A DNA stretch of 39,666 nucleotides from Collinsella sp. (GCA_019419455.1 DXZW01000011.1:1-39666), one strand, 5' to 3'; positions 1 to 8,104 are shown, counted from the stretch's first letter. The notes: generated by a model from the letters alone, not told the origin. Made by a program: numbers and translations.

Positions 1-38
1 GCCGAAATGGCGCGAAGCACGCGGTTGACAAAACTATA

Positions 39-64
39 GAGACACGTCCCAAATTGACTGCTTA
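39..64 (-). repeat. Short dispersed repeat D, copy 1, at the dtd stop codon
   Basis: Read on the minus strand, the segment starts at the dtd TAA and runs AGCAGTCAATTTGGGACGTG. The block GCAGTCAATTTGGGACG is found again at 33692-33708 on plus, and a shorter form AGTCAATTTGGGA at 14054-14066 on plus. It carries the GGGAC core shared with the hairpin repeats described elsewhere. Recurrence is seen directly; function is unknown. Confidence 0.55.
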
Positions 65-508
65 CAGGTTGTCCGTATCGAGAACGATGGTAAACGGGCC
101 GTCGTTGACGAGGCTGACCTTCATGTCGGCGCCGAAGATGCCGTGCGCCACATGCTCGACGTCCTCGCGCACCAGCGTCAGGAAGTACTCATAGAGCTCG
201 TTGGCCACATCGGGCGCGCCGGCATCCGTAAAGGACGGACGGCGACCATGACGGCAATCGGCAAACAGCGTGAACTGCGACACCACGAGCACCTCACCGT
301 CGACATCGGCAAGCGCCAGATTCGTCTTGCCGTTCTCGTCCTCATTAATGCGCAAGCCCCGGAGCTTGCCCCACAGCTTATCGGCCTCGGCGCGCGTATC
401 GCCATGGCCCACGCCCAGCAGTACCAGGTAACCGCGGCCAATCTTTCCCACGCACTCGCCGTCGACCGTCACACCGGCATTGAGCACGCGCTGCACCACC
501 GCACGCAC
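62..508 (-). CDS. dtd: D-aminoacyl-tRNA deacylase
   Basis: Cytosolic proofreading enzyme that hydrolyses D-amino acids (and glycine mischarged on tRNA-Ala) from tRNA. The protein is 148 aa, the usual length for the DTD fold. It begins MRAVVQRVLNAGV and carries the two family hallmarks: SQFTLFAD near residues 77-84 and a C-terminal NDGPFT containing the Gly-Pro pair of the active site. The start codon is GTG at 506-508. A GAGGAG ribosome site lies at the end of rdgB, whose stop is only 3 nt away, so the two are probably translationally coupled. It is the last gene of the murE-to-dtd run. A short repeat begins at its stop codon. Identification is confident. Confidence 0.95.
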   Translation of the reverse strand: MRAVVQRVLNAGVTVDGECVGKIGRGYLVLLGVGHGDTRAEADKLWGKLRGLRINEDENGKTNLALADVDGEVLVVSQFTLFADCRHGRRPSFTDAGAPDVANELYEYFLTLVREDVEHVAHGIFGADMKVSLVNDGPFTIVLDTDNL

Positions 509-511
509 GGC

Positions 512-1153
512 CTACTCCTCGCCCGTCAGCTTGGAAGACAAGTGCTCGAGCGCATGGAAGCGATGACTAATGGCGTTCTTCTCGTCCGCCGTAAGCTCGG
601 CCATAGTCTTGCCCGGCGTGTCGACCGGCAGGAACAGCGGGTCATAGCCAAAGCCGTAATCGCCGCGGCCCTCGTGCGCAATGACGCCCTCACAGGCGCC
701 CTCGCCATAAGTGACCAGGCCGTCCGTGTCGATAAGCGCGACGACACTCATAAAACGCGCGGTGCGGTCCTCGTCGGCCACGCCCTCCAGATTCACGAGG
801 AGCTTGGCGTTGTTGGCGGCATCGTCGCCGTGCACGCCCGCATAGCGTGCGCTGTACACGCCCGGCTCACCGTCCAGGGCATCAACGACCAGGCCCGAAT
901 CGTCGGCGATGGCCATAAGCCCCGTCTCCTCTACCGCGGCCTGTGCCTTGATGATGGCGTTCTCCAAAAACGTCGTGCCGTTTTCCTCGGGGTCCTCAAA
1001 ATCACCCAGCTGACCCAACGCCACAAAGCGAACCTCGGGCATGACCTTGCCCAAAATGGCCTCGATCTCGGTGAGCTTATGGGCATTTCCCGTTGCCACG
1101 ACGATGGTCGCCGCCGGGTCGAGGGTGTCGATATCGATCTTCTCTAGTGCCAT
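512..1153 (-). CDS. rdgB: XTP/dITP diphosphohydrolase (RdgB/HAM1 family)
   Basis: House-cleaning pyrophosphatase that converts non-canonical purine triphosphates (ITP, dITP, XTP) to monophosphates and keeps them out of DNA and RNA. Family motifs are visible: VATGNAHKL near the N-terminus for nucleotide binding, DDSGLVVDALDG and PGVYSARYAG in the middle, and GYDPLFLP near residues 165-172. I place the start at the ATG of 1151-1153 (MALEKIDI), which has AAGGAGG six bases upstream. A longer frame beginning at 1189 would add 12 residues without a comparable ribosome site. The protein is then 213 aa. It follows rph, a common pairing, and is coupled to dtd downstream. Confidence 0.95.
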   Translation of the reverse strand: MALEKIDIDTLDPAATIVVATGNAHKLTEIEAILGKVMPEVRFVALGQLGDFEDPEENGTTFLENAIIKAQAAVEETGLMAIADDSGLVVDALDGEPGVYSARYAGVHGDDAANNAKLLVNLEGVADEDRTARFMSVVALIDTDGLVTYGEGACEGVIAHEGRGDYGFGYDPLFLPVDTPGKTMAELTADEKNAISHRFHALEHLSSKLTGEE

Positions 1154-1244
1154 GACTGGCCTCCTTGTCTCTATAGCAATGCCGCCCAAGGGAAACTGGC
1201 CTCGAGCCCTCTCCCCTCCCTGGCGACAGAAACCTTATACTTCG

Positions 1245-1296
1245 ACGTTTTCCCAGATAAAACCTACCAAAATTAACATCCCTTTTTGGCAGGTTA
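1245..1296 (-). repeat. Hairpin repeat A, copy 1, overlapping the rph stop codon
   Basis: Minus-strand reading starts with the rph stop TAA and continues CCTGCCAAAAAGGGA, then a mirrored GGTAGGTT arm and the tail TTTATCTGGGAAAACGT. The same roughly 52-nt unit occurs at 27381-27433 (minus) and 32248-32300 (plus). The arms AACCTGCC and GGTAGGTT pair imperfectly in this copy. It fills part of the 140-nt gap between rph and rdgB. It may act as an mRNA end structure or be a REP-like element. Confidence 0.75.
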
Positions 1297-2019
1297 GGCG
1301 AGGGCTTGGCGCTGAAGCTCGATGAGCTCGGCGATGCCCTTGTCGCCCAGGTCGAGCAGGGCGTTGAGACGCTTGCGGTCGAAGGGCGCCTGCTCGCCGG
1401 TGCCTTGGAGCTCAATCATCTCGCCGGTGTCGGTAGCGACGAGATTCATGTCGACCTCGGCGTGGCTGTCCTCGGAATAATCGAGGTCGAGCATGGTGTT
1501 GCCGTCGACAACGCCCATAGAGATGGCGGCAACCTGGCCCGTGAGCGGAATGCGCTCGATCTTGCCGGCCTCGACCCACATAGCAAGAGCATCATGCAGC
1601 GCCACCCAGGCACCGGTAATGCTCGCCGTACGCGTGCCGCCATCCGCCTGGATCACATCGCAGTCGACGGTGACGGTGTACTCGCCGAGCGCCTTCATGT
1701 TGACGACGGTACGCAGGCTGCGGCCGATGAGACGTTCGATCTCCATGGAGCGGCCCTTACGCTTGGTATACTCGCGCTTGCAACGCTTACCGGTCGATGC
1801 CGGCAGCATGGCATACTCTGCGGTTACCCAACCGGCCTTGGCGCCCTTGCGCCAGCCCGGCACGCCCTCCTCAATTGTGGCGGCACACAGCACGCGCGTG
1901 TCGCCGAACTCAGCCAGGCACGAGCCGTGGGCATGTTTCATAACACCACGGGTGAGCTTGACGGGGCGCAGTTCATTGGCGGCACGGCCGTTGGCGCGGT
2001 TGACCTGCATGTACTCCAT
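1294..2019 (-). CDS. rph: Ribonuclease PH
   Basis: Phosphorolytic 3'-to-5' exoribonuclease that trims tRNA precursor 3' ends using inorganic phosphate. The protein is 241 aa, the standard RNase PH length, with a single PH domain. Diagnostic stretches include RANGRAANELRPV at the N-terminus, KGRSMEIERLIGRSLR around residues 90-105, and DVIQADGGTRTASITGAW near 122-139, the phosphate- and metal-binding core. The ATG at 2017-2019 has AAAGGA seven bases upstream; a second in-frame ATG three codons later is possible. It lies 55 nt downstream of murI. Its TAA is shared with hairpin repeat A. Confidence 0.96.
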   Translation of the reverse strand: MEYMQVNRANGRAANELRPVKLTRGVMKHAHGSCLAEFGDTRVLCAATIEEGVPGWRKGAKAGWVTAEYAMLPASTGKRCKREYTKRKGRSMEIERLIGRSLRTVVNMKALGEYTVTVDCDVIQADGGTRTASITGAWVALHDALAMWVEAGKIERIPLTGQVAAISMGVVDGNTMLDLDYSEDSHAEVDMNLVATDTGEMIELQGTGEQAPFDRKRLNALLDLGDKGIAELIELQRQALA

Positions 2020-2074
2020 AGAAATATCCTTTCGGCAGAAGAAGAGGGCAAGTCTTTGGACGGTAACCCTACAT

Positions 2075-2959
2075 CTATTTCAGTTCGTCGATATCAATAT
2101 GTTCGATGCTCTTGAGCGGCTGGCCAAAGATAAAGCTACCCGCCACCGCAAACTCGGCAATGTTATCGGCCGTCGTCGCAAAGCGATGCTGAGGCTCGGC
2201 AGCGTCGCCCGCCAGCTGCTCGCGGCGCGTGAGGATATCGGTCAGCTCGCGCGTAGTCTCCTCGGCGGAACTCACCACACGCACCCCGGGCCCCAGCGCA
2301 TGGCGAATAGGCCCCACGAGCAGCGGAAAGTGCGTACAGCCGAGCACCACGGTATCGATTCCGCGATCGCGCAGCGGCTCAACCGTGGCACCCACCAGCG
2401 CTCGCACGGCTGGCGTATCGAAGATGTCCTCGTTCTCGAGCCACTGCTCTTGCAGATGCGCGCCCGAGGCGAGCTCGTGTTCGACAACCTCGACAAAGCT
2501 CGAGGCAGGACAACCGTATACATCGACGCCGGCATCTAGATCCTGAATGGCGCGCGTGTAGGCGCCCGAGCGAATGGTGAGGTTGGTGGCGAGCACGCCC
2601 ACGCGACGCGAACGGGTGCTGTTGATTGCCGCACGGGCACCCGGCGCGATCACGCCGATCACGGGAACGTCGAGCACCTGCTGGGCCAGACGCAAGGCCG
2701 CAGCTGTCGCCGTGTTGCAGGCGATGACCATAATCTTGACGTCGTGCTTCGACAGCCAACGGCCCGCCTGCAACGCAAACGAGCGCACCTCATCCTCGGT
2801 GCGCGTGCCGTAGGGGCAGCGTTTGGTGTCGCCGAAGTAGTAGACGGACTCGTGCGGCAGCACCGTCGCGATGGCGCGCGCAACCGTCAGACCGCCCAAA
2901 CCAGAATCGAACACGCCAATCGGGCGCGTGTCGCCTGTCGGATTCTCGATATCGGACAT
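2075..2959 (-). CDS. murI: Glutamate racemase
   Basis: Interconverts L- and D-glutamate, supplying the D-Glu of the peptidoglycan stem peptide. The 294-aa protein shows the cofactor-independent racemase signatures: GVFDSGLGGLTV at residues 14-25, ACNTATA containing the first catalytic Cys, and LGCTHFPLL containing the second, both in the expected order. The start is at 2957-2959 (MSDIENPTG), with a purine-rich GGTGAGG close upstream. It sits between the HAD phosphatase and rph, three genes downstream of murE, so two cell-wall enzymes share this run. No regulatory gene or odd feature is seen. Confidence 0.95.
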   Translation of the reverse strand: MSDIENPTGDTRPIGVFDSGLGGLTVARAIATVLPHESVYYFGDTKRCPYGTRTEDEVRSFALQAGRWLSKHDVKIMVIACNTATAAALRLAQQVLDVPVIGVIAPGARAAINSTRSRRVGVLATNLTIRSGAYTRAIQDLDAGVDVYGCPASSFVEVVEHELASGAHLQEQWLENEDIFDTPAVRALVGATVEPLRDRGIDTVVLGCTHFPLLVGPIRHALGPGVRVVSSAEETTRELTDILTRREQLAGDAAEPQHRFATTADNIAEFAVAGSFIFGQPLKSIEHIDIDELK

Positions 2960-3010
2960 TACCTCACCAGTCTCTCTCGAAAAGACATGTCCAAGTGCGG
3001 CGACGCCGCG

Positions 3011-3922
3011 CTACGAACGCGCCGCGACCAGCAGCTCTGCCGTCGCCGCCCAACCGTCGACAATTTTGCCGCGCGTAACGAAAGCGTTCTCGCAAGCAGC
3101 CAGGAACTCGGGCGCGCCGGCGCTCGTCAGGCCATTCTCGACCAGGCAGAACGTGCCCACGTGATCGGCCATGTAGAAGTCGGACTCGGAATCGCCGAGC
3201 GCGAGCGTCTCCTCGCGCTCGATCCCCAGGTGCTCGCAGAAGCGCGCGATGGCAACGCCCTTGTTGAGGCCGGCGGGATTGATGTTAAACGCGCGACCGT
3301 CCTCGACGCGATCGAGCTCGAGCGTCGTCGGCTTGGACAGGTGAGTCAGATGGCCGTTGCAAGCCCAGATCAGACCGCAGCCGGCCTCGTCCAGGATGGC
3401 CTGGACCTCATCGTCGGGCACATCGCCGCGCATGCCGACGGTGACCTCGCGGTACTTGTAGCCAGTCGACATGTCGTTGTGGTACTCGATCTTATGCGGC
3501 CAGCGGGCGAGAATCTTCTCGCACACGCCGGTCTGCTCGATCACCTGGTGCGGAGTAAGGCCGCAGACGGGGTCGTAAGGCATGTCGCCAGTCAGATACT
3601 CCCAATCGTTGGCTTTGAGGTCGTACATGACCAGGCCGCCCATCTCACCAATGTAAGAGTTGAGGCCGAGCACGCGGGCGTCCTCGTGGATCATGGTGCG
3701 GTTGCGACCCGAGGTGGGAACCACCTGGATGCCGGCACGGGCGAGTGCGACAACCGCCTCGACGAGCTTGGTCGAGGGATTGCCGTCGTTATCGCGCAGC
3801 ACGCACGAGCCGGGGGCGAGCATCGTGGCGTCCAGATCGGTAAAGACATACTTGACCTTGGCAAGACGCTCGCGCATCTCGCCCGAAAGCTCGGCAACGG
3901 TCGGCAGGGTGTTGTGGGACAT
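3011..3922 (-). CDS. HAD-superfamily (type IIB) phosphatase
   Basis: Probable cytosolic sugar-phosphate phosphatase; substrate unknown. HAD motifs appear in order: motif I FTDLDATML (Asp nucleophile DxD), motif II TSGR, the Lys of NKGVAIARF, and motif IV LGDSESDF. A large insert between motifs II and III, with IGEMGGLVMYD, fits the C2B cap of Cof-type and mannosyl-3-phosphoglycerate or sucrose phosphatase enzymes. The ATG at 3920-3922 (MSHNTLPTV) has CGGAG five to six bases upstream, so I prefer it to an upstream ATG at 3964. The protein is 303 aa. Its position between murE and murI is suggestive of co-expression, but I would not assign a wall function from that. Confidence 0.85.
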   Translation of the reverse strand: MSHNTLPTVAELSGEMRERLAKVKYVFTDLDATMLAPGSCVLRDNDGNPSTKLVEAVVALARAGIQVVPTSGRNRTMIHEDARVLGLNSYIGEMGGLVMYDLKANDWEYLTGDMPYDPVCGLTPHQVIEQTGVCEKILARWPHKIEYHNDMSTGYKYREVTVGMRGDVPDDEVQAILDEAGCGLIWACNGHLTHLSKPTTLELDRVEDGRAFNINPAGLNKGVAIARFCEHLGIEREETLALGDSESDFYMADHVGTFCLVENGLTSAGAPEFLAACENAFVTRGKIVDGWAATAELLVAARS

Positions 3923-4029
3923 GGTTACTCCGTTTACGTAGAAGGGTTTGGACTTGGACGGCATGTTTTGATTGAGGGAACACGCTTATGGCGACAGCGC
4001 ACTCAGGGCGCCGCCGCCATCATGGTTCA

Positions 4030-5592
4030 TTAGTCAAACTGGGTAACATCGATTAGGCGATTGGCCAGCGAAAGGTCGCTCTCGATGGGCACGAACTCGT
4101 CGCCCACGTGCATGAGTTCCTCGTCACCCTTTGCCAGCAGCAAGACAATGGTGGGAGCATCGGGGTTGACGTACTCCTCGCGCGCCGCCTTGAACGCCGC
4201 ATGCACAGCGGCTTCGCGGTCGAGGATGATCTTGTTCGGCGTATCGTCGGGAACATGCTCGGCAAGCTCGCGACAGACCTTCATCGGGTCCTCGTGAGCC
4301 GGGTCCTCGTTGGCAAAGATCATCAGGTCGGAATATGGTGCGGCCTCGCGCGGAAGCTGCTCGCGGCGCTCCTGCGCCTTGCCGCCGGCAGCGCCAAATA
4401 CTGCGATGACCGGGCTGGCGGGAAACGCGCGCTTGACCGACGAGAAAAGCGAGCGGAACGAAAGCTGGTTGTGCGCGTAGTCGACAACGCAAATCACGCG
4501 GCCGTCCTTCGACTCCACGACCTCCATACGGCCCGGCACACGCAGTTTGGAGAGGCCCTTCTTGATAGCCTCGATACCGATGCCGATCTCGCGCGCGGCG
4601 GCGATAGCGACCAGCGCGTTCTCCACGTTAAAGTCTCCCGCGATACCCAGCAGGATCTTCTCCCCCGCCTCGGACTCGTCGGCACACAGGCCATGCAAGT
4701 TGAACTCGATGCTAAAGCCGACCATGCGTACGTCGCTCGCCCACAGGCTTGCCTCGGGATGCTCGACGCCAACGGTCACCAAGCGCTCGGCCGTCGACGC
4801 TGCCTCCAGCACACGGTCGACCTCTTCGGTGCCCAGATTCACCACGGCGGTCTTTGCCTGGTCAAAGATCCTGAGTTTGCTCTCAAAATAATCCTCAAAC
4901 GTGGGGTGTTCGATCGGCGAGATGTGGTCGCGGCCGATGTTGAGGAAGCACGCCACATCAAAGGGCAGGTTCTCGACGCGTTGGTACTTGAGCGCCTGGC
5001 TCGAGACTTCCATGACCATGGACTGGCGACCGGACGTGCGGCAGTTGGCGATATGGCGCCAGACCTCGGGGGCCTCGGGCGTGGTGTTGGTGCTCTCGTA
5101 GCACTCGATACCATCGTCGGTACTCACCGAGCCGATCATGCCGCAGGACTCGCCCGCCGCCTTGATGATGGACTGGAGCATAAAAGCGGCCGTGGTCTTA
5201 CCCTTGGTGCCGGTGATGCCCACGATCTTGACGTCGTGGTCGGGACGGTCGTAGACCTCCGGCGGCAACAGGGCCATGGCCGTGCGAACACTATCAACAA
5301 CCAGCATTGCAGCACCGCTCTCCTGCGCCAGCGGCTCCAGAGACTCGACCAGCGACTCCTCGCACACAAATGCGACGGCGCCCGCATCGAGCGCCATGCT
5401 CAAAAACGCGGGCTTAAAGGCAGCACCTTTGCAAAAGAATACGTCACCTGCCGAGACCGCGCGCGAATCAAACGAGCAGCCGGTCACGGCACGCTCGTCA
5501 ACCTGCTCTGATGCGCGCAGCTCGCCGCACACATCGAGAAGCTTGGCAAGCGTATCGACCGTGGTCACGGTCGCGGAATCCGAATGGTGCAT
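4030..5592 (-). CDS. murE: UDP-N-acetylmuramoyl-tripeptide synthetase (MurE)
   Basis: Adds the third residue to UDP-MurNAc-L-Ala-D-Glu in the cytoplasm. The protein is 520 aa with the three Mur-ligase domains. An N-terminal UDP-binding domain is followed by the ATP loop GITGTKGKTT, then TNTTPE and SSQALKYQRV in the central domain, then the C-terminal domain with VVDYAHN. The substrate loop near residues 428-436 reads NEDPAHEDP. Meso-diaminopimelate enzymes have Arg after the Pro (DNPR), whereas this one has Ala, as in the lysine-adding enzyme of Staphylococcus (DNPA). The third residue is therefore probably L-Lys or L-Orn, an inference. The start at 5592 has GAAAGG upstream. It is first gene of the murE-to-dtd run. 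Confidence 0.93.
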   Translation of the reverse strand: MHHSDSATVTTVDTLAKLLDVCGELRASEQVDERAVTGCSFDSRAVSAGDVFFCKGAAFKPAFLSMALDAGAVAFVCEESLVESLEPLAQESGAAMLVVDSVRTAMALLPPEVYDRPDHDVKIVGITGTKGKTTAAFMLQSIIKAAGESCGMIGSVSTDDGIECYESTNTTPEAPEVWRHIANCRTSGRQSMVMEVSSQALKYQRVENLPFDVACFLNIGRDHISPIEHPTFEDYFESKLRIFDQAKTAVVNLGTEEVDRVLEAASTAERLVTVGVEHPEASLWASDVRMVGFSIEFNLHGLCADESEAGEKILLGIAGDFNVENALVAIAAAREIGIGIEAIKKGLSKLRVPGRMEVVESKDGRVICVVDYAHNQLSFRSLFSSVKRAFPASPVIAVFGAAGGKAQERREQLPREAAPYSDLMIFANEDPAHEDPMKVCRELAEHVPDDTPNKIILDREAAVHAAFKAAREEYVNPDAPTIVLLLAKGDEELMHVGDEFVPIESDLSLANRLIDVTQFD

Positions 5593-5654
5593 CTTTCACC
5601 TTTCTCAGCCATTTGGCAGGGACGGTTTTCATAGTAACTGAAACGTGCTCACGC

Positions 5655-5679
5655 AAAAACGGCTCCCGGAGGAGCCGTT
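5655..5679 (-). terminator. Intrinsic terminator of asnB
   Basis: On the minus strand a 9-bp perfect stem AACGGCTCC/GGAGCCGTT with a 4-nt loop is followed by a T run. It lies 25 nt after the asnB stop and isolates asnB from murE. Confidence 0.88.
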
Positions 5680-5704
5680 ACGCGCAGGCGTTCGTAAGCC
5701 GAGG

Positions 5705-7585
5705 CTAGGCAGCCTGTACAGAAGGCTGGTCCTCGTCGATAAAGAAACGCTTATACCACACCAGGAACACGAGCGGCGTATAGATCTTGCGCTGGAAATC
5801 GCCCTTGCCCGCAAAGTGCAGATCGAGCAGGTGCATGAGCTCGTCGGTATCGAAGAACTCGCTTGCCCATGGCGCGGTGAAGTACTCCTTGACATAGTCG
5901 TACCACTTTTGCTCGCGCAGCCAGTAGACAATCGGCACCGGGAAGCCCACCTTGGGACGGGTGGCCCACTCATCGGGCAGCGACTTGTTGGCAGCGTGGC
6001 GGAGTACCTGTTTGTTGCCGTTCTCGTTGATGCGGTAGCGGTCGGGAATGTGCTCGGCGAACTCCATGACTTTGCGGTCCAGGAAGGGCACGCGCAGCTC
6101 CAGCGAGTGCGCCATGCACATCTTGTCGGCCTTGAGCAGAATGTCGCCCGGAAGCCACATGTTCATGTCCAGGTACTGCTTCTTGACCAGCTCGGGCTGA
6201 CCCTTCACGCGCGCATAGATGGGAGCGGCAAGCTCGAAGGCGCCATCGCCGGTGTTGTACTCGGGCTTGAGCACGCCGTCGACCTCGCGCTCCGGCCATA
6301 CCAGAGCCTGTCCTAGGAACGACTTCTCAGGGATCTCGGCACCCTTGACCAGGAAGTTATGGCCCTTGAAGTACGGCATATGCAGCGCCAGGTTACCGAG
6401 CGCGCGACGGATGGGCAGCGGCACCATCTTTTTGTACTTGCGGACTGGGACCGTGTCCTCGTAGTAGGCGTAGCCGCCAAAGAGCTCGTCGGCGCCTTCG
6501 CCCGAAAGCACGACGGTGACGTCCTTGCGGGCCATCTCGGCCAAGAACCACAGCGGCACGGAAGACAGGTTGGACTGCGGCTCGTCCATGTGATACTGGA
6601 TGTCCTCGAGTGCGCCAAAGAACTCGTCGGCGGTGATCATCTTGCGAACATTCTCGACGCCGAGCTTGTCGGAAAGTTCCTTGGCGTAGTTAGTCTCGTT
6701 GAAATTCTTGTAATCGAAGCCCACCGAGAAGGTCTTGTCGGGCATGAGGCAAGCGGCGATGTAGCTGGAGTCGACGCCACCGGAGAGGAACGACGCGACC
6801 TTGACGTCGGCGATGCGATGGGCCTCGACGCTCTCGTGCACGACCTCATCCAGCTCGTCGACGTACTCCTCGAACGGCTTCTCGACGGCAGAGTAATCGC
6901 AATCCCAATAGCGCTCGATGTTCATCTTGCCGGTCGGGATGTCTACGGTAAAGTAATGCGCCGGCGGCAGCTTGTAGACACCCTCGAAGAAGGTCTCCTC
7001 GGTTGCCGAATACTGCAGCGTCATGTACGGACGCAGGGCCTTTTTGTTGACCGCCTTGTGGAAGTGCGGGTAGTCCAGGAAGCTCTTGATCTCGGAACCA
7101 AAGAGCACGCCCGGAGCGCCGTCACCCGCATCGGCCATGGGATAGTAGTAGAGCGGCTTGATGCCAAAGATGTCGCGGGCGCCAAAAAGCTTGTTCTTCT
7201 TCTTGTCCCAGATGACGAAGGCGTACATGCCGCGCAGGCGATCGAGTACGGCCTCGCCCCACTCCTCGTAGCCGTGCAGGAGGCTCTCGGTGTCGGCTCC
7301 ACAGTGGAACTTATAGCCCTTGGCCTCGAGCTCGGAGCGAAGCTCCTGGAAGTTGTAGATCTCGCCGTTGAAGACGATAACGACGCTGCCGTCCTCATTG
7401 GCCATGGGCTGAGCGCCGGCCTCGGTCAGGTCGAGGATCGACAGGCGGCGGAAGCCCAGGGCAACGCGGCCCTCGATAAACTGGCCGCCCATGTCGGGAC
7501 CACGATGGACGATGCGGTCCATCATCTTGGTGAGCACCTCGGATTGGTTATCCGTCCCACCGACAAAACCGACAAAACCGCACAT
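5705..7585 (-). CDS. asnB: Asparagine synthase (glutamine-hydrolysing)
   Basis: Makes asparagine from aspartate, ATP and glutamine. The 626-aa protein has an N-terminal class II glutaminase domain starting MCGFVGFVGG, where Cys2 is the nucleophile, with NGEIYNF and the DTESLLHGYE region. The synthetase domain carries the PP-loop SGGVDSS near residues 267-273 and GEGADELFGGY. Length and motif order match the long bacterial AsnB type. The ATG at 7583-7585 has AGGGGA five bases upstream. A TATACT hexamer on the minus strand near 7640 could be its -10 box, though no good -35 is seen. It appears monocistronic, with its own terminator. Confidence 0.96.
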   Translation of the reverse strand: MCGFVGFVGGTDNQSEVLTKMMDRIVHRGPDMGGQFIEGRVALGFRRLSILDLTEAGAQPMANEDGSVVIVFNGEIYNFQELRSELEAKGYKFHCGADTESLLHGYEEWGEAVLDRLRGMYAFVIWDKKKNKLFGARDIFGIKPLYYYPMADAGDGAPGVLFGSEIKSFLDYPHFHKAVNKKALRPYMTLQYSATEETFFEGVYKLPPAHYFTVDIPTGKMNIERYWDCDYSAVEKPFEEYVDELDEVVHESVEAHRIADVKVASFLSGGVDSSYIAACLMPDKTFSVGFDYKNFNETNYAKELSDKLGVENVRKMITADEFFGALEDIQYHMDEPQSNLSSVPLWFLAEMARKDVTVVLSGEGADELFGGYAYYEDTVPVRKYKKMVPLPIRRALGNLALHMPYFKGHNFLVKGAEIPEKSFLGQALVWPEREVDGVLKPEYNTGDGAFELAAPIYARVKGQPELVKKQYLDMNMWLPGDILLKADKMCMAHSLELRVPFLDRKVMEFAEHIPDRYRINENGNKQVLRHAANKSLPDEWATRPKVGFPVPIVYWLREQKWYDYVKEYFTAPWASEFFDTDELMHLLDLHFAGKGDFQRKIYTPLVFLVWYKRFFIDEDQPSVQAA

Positions 7586-7756
7586 ATACTATCCCCTCTG
7601 CTGTTGCTGGGCATCAAATCGAATCAGTAGCTTTTGAGTATACCCGAGGGCGTAAAGAGGGGCGGAATGTTCAGGCAATCTCAACTGAATCAGCTCCGCT
7701 GTGACACGCGCCGGTTACCTTTAATGGATATGAGATGAATGAGGCGATTGTTTTGC

Positions 7757-7762
7757 TATACT
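7757..7762 (+). promoter_or_regulatory. Extended -10 box of the tRNA-Val promoter
   Basis: TGCTATACT, an extended -10 (TGnTATACT), sits 10 nt before the mature tRNA 5' end. The expected -35 position shows only a weak match. Confidence 0.5.
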
Positions 7763-7772
7763 CTCTCCGCAC

Positions 7773-7848
7773 GGGCGATTGGCGCAACGGTTAGCGCAGG
7801 TGCCTTACACGCACAAGGCTGGGGGTTCGAATCCCTCATCGCCCACCA
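7773..7848 (+). tRNA. tRNA-Val (anticodon UAC)
   Basis: A 76-nt cloverleaf with acceptor arms GGGCGAT/ATCGCCC and encoded discriminator plus CCA (ACCA). The D-stem is GCGC/GCGC. The anticodon loop CTTACAC gives anticodon UAC. The T-arm is GGGGG-TTCGAAT-CCCTC. The 27-43 pair at the top of the anticodon stem is a G-A mismatch; all other stems close. It is one of the few plus-strand genes, and lies between the divergently oriented asnB and the AT-rich gap. Its last 18 nt plus two flanking bases are repeated exactly 185 bp downstream. Confidence 0.96.
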
Positions 7849-7857
7849 CTGATTTGG

Positions 7858-7886
7858 AAACGGTCCTCGAAAGGGGACCGTTTTTT
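7858..7886 (+). terminator. Intrinsic terminator of tRNA-Val
   Basis: Stem AAACGGTCC/GGACCGTTT with an 8-nt loop and a T6 run, 10 nt after the tRNA CCA end. Confidence 0.88.
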
Positions 7887-8043
7887 GTTTGGGCCCATTT
7901 CATGGGATTCGAACCCGCAAGGGTGCGGAGCCGAGGAAACGCGAAGCGTTTTCCAGCGCAGCACGCGAGGGCCGTAGGCCCGAAGCGAGAGCGGGCGGCG
8001 TCAGCCGCACGCGACATCCCTCATCGCCCACCACTAGACTGAT

Positions 8044-8076
8044 AAGGCTCCCAGCGATGGGAGCCTTTCTTTTTTG
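8044..8076 (+). terminator. Second terminator in the duplicated tRNA unit
   Basis: Stem AAGGCTCCC/GGGAGCCTT with a 6-nt loop, then TCTTTTTTG. It occupies the position of the first terminator plus 185 bp but has a different stem sequence, so structure rather than sequence was kept. Confidence 0.8.
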
Positions 8077-8104
8077 TGCCCAGTGCATGGGATTCGAACC
8101 CGCC

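Larger units (their letters stand above)
7831..8104 (+). repeat. 185-bp tandem duplication containing the tRNA-Val 3' end
   Basis: ATCCCTCATCGCCCACCACT at 7831-7850 recurs exactly at 8016-8035. CATGGGATTCGAACCCGC at 7901-7918 recurs at 8086-8103. Both offsets are 185 bp, and a terminator occupies the same relative position in each copy. The second copy is incomplete: it lacks the 5' part of the tRNA and ends near 8104. Between the two lies a GC-rich spacer (7919-8015) with small hairpins such as GGGCC-GTA-GGCCC and GCGGC-GTCA-GCCGC. It may be a decayed tRNA duplication or a trace of tRNA-site integration. Confidence 0.8.

Noticed and set aside
7586..7772. T-box or amino-acid riboswitch before asnB
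   Set aside because: The region is too short and lacks the T-box TGGNACCGCG-type motif.
8016..8035. Second tRNA gene
   Set aside because: Only the last 18 nt of the tRNA plus two flanking bases are present; no acceptor 5' strand, D-arm or anticodon arm can be formed.
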